In this document: piece by piece, positions 6,112 through 13,058 of the stretch
Numbering within the stretch: the first letter of the stretch is position 1
Layout of the letters: each line of letters starts with the position of its first letter
From: Bordetella parapertussis
GTDB lineage: Bacteria; Pseudomonadota; Gammaproteobacteria; Burkholderiales; CAIKXV01
DNA length: 13,892 nt
Direction of reading: 5' to 3'
Assembly: GCA_945877995.1 (NCBI GenBank)
Contig: CAMDXD010000058.1
Location: forward strand, 1-13,892
The notes under the pieces: model-generated
The model's database searches: none
Seen by the model: the letters and a program-made list of their open reading frames with translations, nothing else
Told to the model about the DNA's origin: nothing
Translations under genes and position numbers: made by a program

Positions 6112-8774
6112 ACGCGCCCTTCGAATCCCTGCTCGACCGCACCCGGTCGATCGCCGCGGCGATCGATGCCGCGACCGCACGCATCGTGCCGGCCTGGCCG
6201 CTGGACCGCCTGATCGCGGTCAACCCCTACGAAGGCCATGCCGACAAGCCGATCGCAGAAGCACAGGCCAGGCTGCGCCGGCTGGGCGGCACCTCGCTGA
6301 CCATGCCGCGCACCTGGTACCGCGAGGAATGGCTGGCTGGCCGACTCACCTGCGCCGACCTGCAGGCGGCGATCGGGCGCTGGGAGGACGAGGCCGGTTC
6401 AAGCGCAGGCGATGGCGCTGCCGTGCAGCCGCCACGTGCCGAGGCCCTGCTCGATGCCCTGCTTGATGCGCTCGAACGTGTCGGCATGGACGGCACGCCG
6501 GCGACGAGCCCGCGCCTGCCGCTGGCGACCACGCTGGCCGCGGGACCCTGCCTGCCCGGCCAGCCGGTGTGCTGGACCGACCTGGTGGTGCATCAGGTCG
6601 GCCAGCACTGCGCAGCCTGGTTCGACGATGGCCAGTCTGCATGGCGGTCGCGCGGGCATGCCGGGCTGTTCGCCAGCTGGTGCGAGCGGATTGCCTTCGA
6701 CCGCACGCTGCCGTCCGGCGCGGGACCCGCTTCGCTGCATGCCTGCGCAGTGGACCTGCCATCCGATCCACAGGCCGTGGTCAGCGCGGTCGCCGAACGG
6801 CTGTGCATCGCCGACGCCGACCTGGAGGAATGGTGCGAAGCGCTGCTGCTCGATGTCGGCGGCTGGGCCGCGGCCTGCGCGTGGCGGCGCCGCTACCCGG
6901 CTGCGTCCTCGGCCGGCGATGCTGGTGACGCGCCCGGCGCCGACCCGATGGAAGACCTGCTCGGCATCCGAGCCGGCTGGGAATGGCTGCTGCTGCAGGA
7001 CGACACGACGCTCGCCGGTCGGCTGCGGATGGCAATGCGCGACGCCCGGACGGCCGATGAGCTGGCCAGCGCGCAGCAGGACCGGATCGACTGGCTGCTG
7101 CAATCGGCCGTCGAGCATGCCTACAGCCGCCCGCTGTGTGCGGCGCTTGCACGCAGCACGGCCCCAGCGGAGCCCTCGGCACACGCGGACGAGACCCCGG
7201 CGGTGCAGGCCCTGTTCTGCATCGACGTGCGTTCGGAACCGTTCCGGCGTGCGCTGGAATCGACCGCGCCCGGCATCCGCACCTACGGCTTCGCCGGCTT
7301 CTTCGGCGTGCCGGTCGCGCATGTGCCGCTCGGCACCGGGGTGCCTTCGCCGCGCGTACCCGGCCTGCTAGCCGCGTCGGTATGCGCGACCCAGACGCTG
7401 GCCGCACCCGGCTATCGTGCGATCGACGAGGATGCCCGGCTGGCCAGGCTGCGCCGGTCGCGGCTGCAAGGACAGCGCCGCTGGGCCACGGTGCGCGGCG
7501 CGGCGGCCTCCGCGTTCGGTTTCGTCGAGGCGATCGGCCTGTCCTATGCCGGCAAGCTGCTGAAGGACAGCCTGCCGTCGACCGCACGCGCGACCCGCTG
7601 GGAAGACCATGGCCTGCATGCGGACGAAGCCACGCGGTTGAGGCTTCGCCTGGCCGTCCCGGCGGACGGCGCTGCGTCGCCTGTCGAAGCCTGCACTGCC
7701 GGCACCGAGGCGCAGATCGATGAAGTGGCCCATGAGCAACCCGCAGGCGCCGAACTGGCCGCGCGTATCCTCTCCGTGCTCGCGGCGATCGGATTGAAGC
7801 CGCCCTTCGCGCCGCTGGTGCTGATCGCAGGCCACGGCAGCCAGACCCGCAACAATCCGCATGCTGCATCGCTAGACTGCGGCGCCTGCGGCGGCCACAC
7901 CGGCGAAGTCAACGCGCGACTGCTGGCCGGGTTGCTCAACGACCGCCCGCTGCGCGTCGATCTCGCGAAGCGCGGCGTCGCGATCCCGGAAGGCACGCTG
8001 TTCATCGCAGGCCTGCACAACACCACCACCGACGAGGTCACGCTGTTCGAGGACGCCGAAGTGCCGCCGTCCCACGTCGAGGCCGTCGCAGAGCTAGCCC
8101 GGCACCTGCACGAAGCCGGCGATGCCGCGCGCGCCGCGCGGGCACCATCGCTGTCGCCAGACCTCGCCGCGGCAGATCCAGTACGCCTGCTGCGCGAACT
8201 GCGCATCCGGGCCAACGACTGGGCGCAGACACGCCCCGAGTGGGGACTGGCCGGCAATGCCGCTTTCATCGCGGCACCGCGCGCACGAACCGCAGGGCTG
8301 GACCTGCAGGGGCGTGCGTTCCTGCACGATTACCACTGGGCAGATGATCCGGACCTGACGGTGCTGGAACTGATCATGACCGCGCCGCTGGTGGTCGCCA
8401 ACTGGATCAACCTGCAGTACTACGCCTCGACCGTCGACCCGGTGCGCTACGGCTGCGGCAACAAACTGCTGCACAACGTGGTTGGCGGCCACATCGGCGT
8501 GTTCGAGGGCAACGGCGGCGACCTGCGCATCGGGTTGCCCCTGCAGTCGGTTCACGACGGCGAGCGCTTCCGGCATGTCCCGCTGCGGTTGCATGCATTC
8601 ATCGAGGCACCGGCCGGTGCGATCGGGACGATCCTGGGCCGGCATGCACGGCTGCGTGCGCTGGTCGAGCATGGCTGGCTGCACCTGTTCCGGCTGCCGG
8701 AGGCCGGTGGCCTGCCGCAGCGCTACCTGCGCGCAACCTGGGTGCCGGCCGCCACCATCCGGACGGCGGGCTGA
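6108..8774 (+). CDS. dabA: DabA: DUF2309/UPF0753 carbonic-anhydrase-like subunit of the DAB pump
   Basis: An 888-residue protein matching the DUF2309 (UPF0753) family, now DabA. The N-terminus has the typical P-L-D-R-L-I-A-V-N-P segment (about 28-37). The beta-carbonic-anhydrase-like site is intact: C371 and D373 in L-F-C-I-D-V-R-S-E, H576 in I-A-G-H-G-S, and C591 in L-D-C-G-A-C-G-G. The 15-residue H-to-C spacing equals that of the experimentally studied Halothiobacillus neapolitanus protein (C351, D353, H524, C539, from memory), while the D-to-H interval is about 32 residues longer. In the known model it hydrates CO2 to bicarbonate on the cytoplasmic side, but only when energised through DabB. 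There is no signal peptide. I chose the ATG at 6108 because it overlaps the dabB stop, has GGAG 6 bases upstream and gives the family N-terminus; the reading frame itself is open much farther upstream inside dabB. There are no truncations or frameshifts. Confidence 0.95.
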   Translation: MNAPFESLLDRTRSIAAAIDAATARIVPAWPLDRLIAVNPYEGHADKPIAEAQARLRRLGGTSLTMPRTWYREEWLAGRLTCADLQAAIGRWEDEAGSSAGDGAAVQPPRAEALLDALLDALERVGMDGTPATSPRLPLATTLAAGPCLPGQPVCWTDLVVHQVGQHCAAWFDDGQSAWRSRGHAGLFASWCERIAFDRTLPSGAGPASLHACAVDLPSDPQAVVSAVAERLCIADADLEEWCEALLLDVGGWAAACAWRRRYPAASSAGDAGDAPGADPMEDLLGIRAGWEWLLLQDDTTLAGRLRMAMRDARTADELASAQQDRIDWLLQSAVEHAYSRPLCAALARSTAPAEPSAHADETPAVQALFCIDVRSEPFRRALESTAPGIRTYGFAGFFGVPVAHVPLGTGVPSPRVPGLLAASVCATQTLAAPGYRAIDEDARLARLRRSRLQGQRRWATVRGAAASAFGFVEAIGLSYAGKLLKDSLPSTARATRWEDHGLHADEATRLRLRLAVPADGAASPVEACTAGTEAQIDEVAHEQPAGAELAARILSVLAAIGLKPPFAPLVLIAGHGSQTRNNPHAASLDCGACGGHTGEVNARLLAGLLNDRPLRVDLAKRGVAIPEGTLFIAGLHNTTTDEVTLFEDAEVPPSHVEAVAELARHLHEAGDAARAARAPSLSPDLAAADPVRLLRELRIRANDWAQTRPEWGLAGNAAFIAAPRARTAGLDLQGRAFLHDYHWADDPDLTVLELIMTAPLVVANWINLQYYASTVDPVRYGCGNKLLHNVVGGHIGVFEGNGGDLRIGLPLQSVHDGERFRHVPLRLHAFIEAPAGAIGTILGRHARLRALVEHGWLHLFRLPEAGGLPQRYLRATWVPAATIRTAG

Positions 8775-8896
8775 CCCGCCAGGTCACCGCGCTGCGGTTC
8801 GCCCCCAGGCCGGCAGGTACACGGCGATCTTCCTCCGCGCGGCCCGACGTACCATAGGCGCGACGGCCGCCAGGTGCCGGACGCGAGGAGGAACCG

Positions 8897-9868
8897 ATGC
8901 ACAGAGTCGCGCGCATGCTCGCGCTGCTGATCGCAGCCGCAGCAGCCCCGGTGTGCCTGGCGCAGCCCCAGGTATTCCCGTCGAAGCCGGTGCGGATCAT
9001 CGTTCCCTACGCAGCGGGCGGGCCGGTCGACACCGTCGCCCGGGTGGTCGCACCCAACCTCGCGGCGGCCTGGAACCAGCAGGTGATCGTCGACAACCGC
9101 GGTGGCAGCGGCGGTGCGCTCGGCGCCAGCGCGGTGGCGAAGAGCGCGCCAGACGGCCACACCCTGCTGCTCACCAACAGCGGCCCGATCACCGCCTATC
9201 CGCACCTGCGCAAGGCACTGCTGTTCGACTACGAGCGCGACCTGTCGCCGCTGTGCCTGCTCACCACTTCCAGCCTGGTGCTGACCGCGCATCCGGCCCT
9301 GCCGGTACGCAGCGTCGCAGACCTGGTCGCACTGGCACGGCGCCATCCGGGCAAGCTGTCCTACGGCACGTCCGGCACCGGTGGCGTGCAGCACCTGGCG
9401 ATGGTGCTGCTGGAGTCGCGCGCCGGCATCCGCCTGACCCATGTGCCGTACAAGGGCTCTTCGCAGGCGATGCCCGATCTCCTGTCGGGCGAGGTACCGC
9501 TGCAGTTCAACAGCGTGCTCGGTACGCTGCCGTCGATCCAGGCGGGCAAGCTGCGTGCGCTGGGCGTCACTGCGGCTGCACCGGTCGCGACGCTGCCGTC
9601 GGTGCCGCCGATCGCCAGCACCTACCGGGACTTCGAGATCGCCAGCTGGCTCGCGCTCTACGGCCCGGCCGCGCTGCCGCCGGCACTGGTGGAACAGATC
9701 CACCGAGACGCATCGGCTGCACTGAAGCTGCCGGAGACGCGGCGGCGCCTGACCGAGGTCGGGCTGGAGATCGTCGGTGCCGGCCCGGCGGAACTGGCGG
9801 CCTATGCCCGGCGCGAGCATGCACTGTTCGGCAAGCTCATCGCCGCCTCCGGCATCGAGAAGGAATGA
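8897..9868 (+). CDS. Bug/TctC-family periplasmic solute-binding protein (second copy)
   Basis: A 323-residue protein with a Sec signal peptide (hydrophobic core about 7-19, probable cleavage after A22 in C-L-A-Q). Family motifs are complete: F-P-S-K-P-V-R-I-I-V-P-Y-A-A-G-G-P-V-D, V-I-V-D-N-R-G-G-S-G-G, P-D-G-H-T-L-L-L-T-N, T-H-V-P-Y-K-G-S-S-Q-A and A-G-K-L-R-A-L-G-V-T. A strong GAGGAGG ribosome site (8885-8891) precedes the ATG. It lies 122 bp after dabA on the same strand, far enough for its own promoter but without a clear terminator between, so read-through from dabBA is possible. It converges on the VIT/VWA gene with only 15 bp between stop codons. No TctA/TctB genes adjoin it. The ligand is unknown; a link with inorganic carbon is not supported beyond proximity. 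Confidence 0.93.
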   Translation: MHRVARMLALLIAAAAAPVCLAQPQVFPSKPVRIIVPYAAGGPVDTVARVVAPNLAAAWNQQVIVDNRGGSGGALGASAVAKSAPDGHTLLLTNSGPITAYPHLRKALLFDYERDLSPLCLLTTSSLVLTAHPALPVRSVADLVALARRHPGKLSYGTSGTGGVQHLAMVLLESRAGIRLTHVPYKGSSQAMPDLLSGEVPLQFNSVLGTLPSIQAGKLRALGVTAAAPVATLPSVPPIASTYRDFEIASWLALYGPAALPPALVEQIHRDASAALKLPETRRRLTEVGLEIVGAGPAELAAYARREHALFGKLIAASGIEKE

Positions 9869-9869
9869 C

Positions 9870-9899
9870 GCCAGGCCCCCGCCTCAGCGCGGCCCTGGC
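9870..9899. terminator. Candidate shared terminator hairpin for convergent genes
   Basis: GCCAGG (9870-9875) pairs with CCTGGC (9894-9899), and adjacent CC/GG bases extend the stem past a one-base bulge. It spans the 15-bp gap and the last codons of the minus-strand VIT/VWA gene. There is no T-run on either strand, so the call rests on position and symmetry only. Confidence 0.3.
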
Positions 9900-12800
9900 A
9901 CGCCGACCGTGAACGTGCCTACCGTCACCTCCTGCCCGCGTCCTGCCAGGCGCAGGACGACCTCCTCGTCGCGCTGGCCGGGCGTCCCGAATCCGGTCGA
10001 GAAGGTGAGCATCAGGGTCGTGGCGGGTGCCACGATCTGCTGGTTGTGCCCGTAGAACTGCGCCCTGACCGTGTAGGTGCCCGGCTTGGCGGTGCGCAGC
10101 GAGAACTCCTCGGGACCGTAGCCGCCGGTGAAGTCATTCGACATGCGGCCGCCCTGGTAGGTGAGCCTGCGCCCGTAGAACGCACGCTCGCCGTTCGGAT
10201 CGATCACCCACAGATCGATGTCGGTGTTGTCCGCATCCCATGACAGCACCACGCGCAGGTCGAGCGGCAGGTTGCGCAGCAGGCGCGGGTCGATCGCCCG
10301 GGTATCGAGTGCCGGCCCGCCGGTGGTCGCGGTGCGCGCGATGATCGAATTGAGTTCGGCCAGCGCGATCAGTTCGATGTCGGGGAAACGGTTGTTCCAG
10401 GGACGCTCCACCACCTGCCACAGATAGTCGATCGCCGGCTGCGCCTGGCCGGCCTGCGCGAGCGCGAGGCCGAGGTCTCGATACGACTGTGGCTCGTCCG
10501 GGCTCAGCAGCAGTACCTTCCTCAGCACCGGCAGCGCCAGGGCGACCTGCTTCGCCTGCAGCAGGCGGTAGCCGAGGATGCGCAGGATATGGCGGTTCTC
10601 GAGGTTCATCTCCGCGAGGTTCGACAGCACCCGGTTCGCGAGCGCCGGCTGGCCGCGCTCGAACAGCAGGTCGGCCACGTCGAGGAAGAATGCCGTGCTC
10701 GCCAGGTAAGAAGGACGTTCGTCGAGGTAGACCGCATACAGCGCCTCGTCGGCGGCGGCACGCAGGCGCTTCGCATACGGCGCATCGGGCACCCAGCGGG
10801 CCAGCTGGATCGAGGCCTGCGGGGCAACCGCGGCATTGCCTGCGGCCCGGTCGGCACTGCCCGCCGCCACCGGTGCGGGTGCGGCAGGTGCTCGCGCGGC
10901 CGAAGGCGGCGGTGCGGGCGCGACGCGCGCGAGCGGCCGCGGACTGCCGGTGGCCGACTCCGCTGCAGAACCGACCGCGGCACCGGCCGGGGCCACTGCA
11001 GCCTTGGCGACTGGCTTCGGCGGCTCGTCCTTGGGATACACCTTCTCCCACCACGTCTGCTTCTCCGCAAAGTGTGCCGCGATCCGGTCGAGCTGACGGC
11101 TGCGTGCCAACTGGTCGGCATCGCGCTGCCGGGACACCAGCCGCTCGTAAGCGGCACGCAGCGAGGGCGGCGGCTCGATGCCGTGGCGTGCATAGTCCGC
11201 GACCGCGTCGAGCACGATCAGCGAGGTCTCGGGCGTGGGCATCGAGAAGCGCATGCCCAGGCGGCGGATCTCGCCGCGGTTGCGTTCGGTGTCGGCCTGC
11301 AGCGCTGCCAGTCGCAGTGCTGCCCAGCGCCGGGCGGCGAGGCTGTCGGGCGTCGCGCCCGCCACGGCTGTTCCGGTTCCGGAGGCCACTGCGATGCGGC
11401 GGGTCGAGCGGCTGCCATCGGGCGCGATGATGTCGAGCTCGACCATTGCCGAAGGCGAGCGCAGGCGGCCGGCGAAAGCAATGCGACCATCCTCCGGATA
11501 CACGCTGGCCTGGACCAGGTCGGTCGCACCGTCGGCACGGGCGACGATCACCCGGGTGCGCTGGGTGCGCAACTCGCGCACCGCGTCCACCGCCGAGGAT
11601 CGTTGCAGGTCGATCAGCGCTGCACCCGAGCCTTCCGCTGCATGCCGCAGGGCGACCGTATCGGCAGCGGTCGCGGCCAGCAGCGCATACATCGGCACCC
11701 GCGCAGCAGGCATCGGATCCGGGCCGTAGTTGTCGAGGCCATCGGAGAAGAGCAGGGCAAGCTGCGCCTGCGCCGGGACGACGATCGCGCCAAGGTTGGT
11801 CGCGCCATCGTAGGCGACCTTCTCCAGCACTGCGCGCAGCGCGCGCCAGTCCCCGCCCGAGACCTCGAAACGCTCGGGAGGCAGGGCGACATCGCGCACC
11901 TGGACGAGGTGCACCACCACCCGGCCAAGCGAACGGAAGTATCCGTCCAGCACCGCCAGTTCGCGGCCGTGGTCACGGCCGGCGCCGGAGCCCGAGGCAT
12001 CCCAGAGGATCGCGACCTCGCCCGGGGCAGGGCGGGGACGGCTCGCCGCCGCCAGCGGCACCTCGGCATACAGGTAGGTATCGCCACCGAAGGTACCGGT
12101 AGACACCTGCGTACGATTGCCCTGGCTTGGCAGCAGAACCCGCAGCTGTGGATCGACGGCGCCGCTGCGTTCCAGCTGCAACCGGGCGGCGCCGTCCACG
12201 CCAGGCGAGGCGTGCAGACGCTCGACACCGAGGCTCGCGGAGATCGCGCGCGCATCGGTACCCGGCAAGCGCAGGTCGACATCGAGGCGGCCGATGGACT
12301 GCCCGAACTGCAACGGCAACTGGTAGTCGAGCCGCTGCTGCCCGCTTTCGCCGGTGCGAGCGAGCGTCTCGCCGATGTCGAGCACGACCCGACGCGTACC
12401 GTTGGCCGGCAGCGGATAGACGCGCAGCCGATAGTTGTTGCCTTCGGTCACCTGCAGCAGGGCGGGGTCGACCCGGGTTCGTATCACGTCCTCGAACACC
12501 TGCCGGCCACGCGCCTTCTCTACCGGGACCGCCGGGCGCAGTTCGCCATCGATGTCGAGCGCGAAGCCGGTCACCGACTGCCCGGGGCGCAGCGGGAACT
12601 GCAGCTCGCCTTCAAGCACCCGGTCGTTCGGGTTCCGGAACTCCATCTCGATACGGGTGCGCGCTACCCTGCCGACGATCTCGGCGTCGACGCGTACGCG
12701 CACGACCTGGATCGGCAGCCGCGCTTCGGCGACGACCATGCGCGGCCGTGCCGGCGGCAGCGGCTGCGGCAGGTGGATGGCAGGCACGGTCGAACCCGCG

Positions 12801-12976
12801 CCAGTGCCGGGCATTGCAGGCAACGTGCGCGCGGCCGCTTCAGCCGCGGCCGGCGCCTGTGCCCGCGCGACCAGGCTGGCGCCTGGCAGCAACGCGAGCG
12901 CCTGCCATGCCAGCAGTACGATGAACCGGCGCAACGGGCGCCGGGCAGGGGAGTGGAGTCGTCGTGGGGTTTCCAT
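9884..12976 (-). CDS. Secreted VIT-VWA-TPR protein with DUF2135-like C-terminus
   Basis: A 1030-residue protein with a basic N-terminus and Sec signal (R-R-F-I-V-L-L-A core, likely cut after A39 in ARA-Q). Domains in order: a VIT (inter-alpha-trypsin inhibitor-like) domain at about 80-205, including F-R-N-P-N-D-R-V-L-E-G-E and V-E-K-A-R-G-R-Q-V-F-E; a VWA domain at about 320-480; an Ala/Pro-rich linker (about 650-725); TPR-like helices (about 755-860); and a beta-rich DUF2135-like domain (about 905-1005, D-I-D-L-W-V-I-D-P-N-G-E, then P-G-T-Y-T-V). The VWA metal site looks complete: D326-x-S328-x-S330, T393 and D412. It should act in the periplasm or at the outer surface, binding a protein partner through the metal site. 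VIT-VWA proteins are widespread in Gram-negative bacteria, but their partners are mostly unknown. The start gives a good signal peptide, although no clear ribosome site is seen. The gene runs the same way as the Bug gene 82 bp upstream of it. Confidence 0.9.
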   Translation of the reverse strand: METPRRLHSPARRPLRRFIVLLAWQALALLPGASLVARAQAPAAAEAAARTLPAMPGTGAGSTVPAIHLPQPLPPARPRMVVAEARLPIQVVRVRVDAEIVGRVARTRIEMEFRNPNDRVLEGELQFPLRPGQSVTGFALDIDGELRPAVPVEKARGRQVFEDVIRTRVDPALLQVTEGNNYRLRVYPLPANGTRRVVLDIGETLARTGESGQQRLDYQLPLQFGQSIGRLDVDLRLPGTDARAISASLGVERLHASPGVDGAARLQLERSGAVDPQLRVLLPSQGNRTQVSTGTFGGDTYLYAEVPLAAASRPRPAPGEVAILWDASGSGAGRDHGRELAVLDGYFRSLGRVVVHLVQVRDVALPPERFEVSGGDWRALRAVLEKVAYDGATNLGAIVVPAQAQLALLFSDGLDNYGPDPMPAARVPMYALLAATAADTVALRHAAEGSGAALIDLQRSSAVDAVRELRTQRTRVIVARADGATDLVQASVYPEDGRIAFAGRLRSPSAMVELDIIAPDGSRSTRRIAVASGTGTAVAGATPDSLAARRWAALRLAALQADTERNRGEIRRLGMRFSMPTPETSLIVLDAVADYARHGIEPPPSLRAAYERLVSRQRDADQLARSRQLDRIAAHFAEKQTWWEKVYPKDEPPKPVAKAAVAPAGAAVGSAAESATGSPRPLARVAPAPPPSAARAPAAPAPVAAGSADRAAGNAAVAPQASIQLARWVPDAPYAKRLRAAADEALYAVYLDERPSYLASTAFFLDVADLLFERGQPALANRVLSNLAEMNLENRHILRILGYRLLQAKQVALALPVLRKVLLLSPDEPQSYRDLGLALAQAGQAQPAIDYLWQVVERPWNNRFPDIELIALAELNSIIARTATTGGPALDTRAIDPRLLRNLPLDLRVVLSWDADNTDIDLWVIDPNGERAFYGRRLTYQGGRMSNDFTGGYGPEEFSLRTAKPGTYTVRAQFYGHNQQIVAPATTLMLTFSTGFGTPGQRDEEVVLRLAGRGQEVTVGTFTVGVPGPR

Positions 12977-13035
12977 GGTCCGGTATGTAACGCAGCCGGA
13001 CCGGAAACGGGGTTGCGACGGACAAAACCTGCGAA

Positions 13036-13050
13036 GCCGGGCGCGCCGGC
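13036..13050 (-). terminator. Weak candidate terminator after the third Bug gene
   Basis: GCCGG (13036-13040) and CCGGC (13046-13050) form a 5-bp stem with a 5-base loop in the 82-bp gap downstream of the minus-strand Bug gene. On the minus strand a short TTTT run follows about seven bases after the stem. The stem is short and the T-run displaced, so read-through into the VIT/VWA gene is possible. Confidence 0.25.
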
Positions 13051-13058
13051 AGCCAGCG

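Noticed and set aside
8897..8966. Second Bug protein as a lipoprotein
   Set aside because: C20 lies near the end of the signal peptide, but the preceding A-P-V does not fit a lipobox (L-A/S-G/A-C), and an ordinary cleavage at C-L-A before Q23 is more likely.
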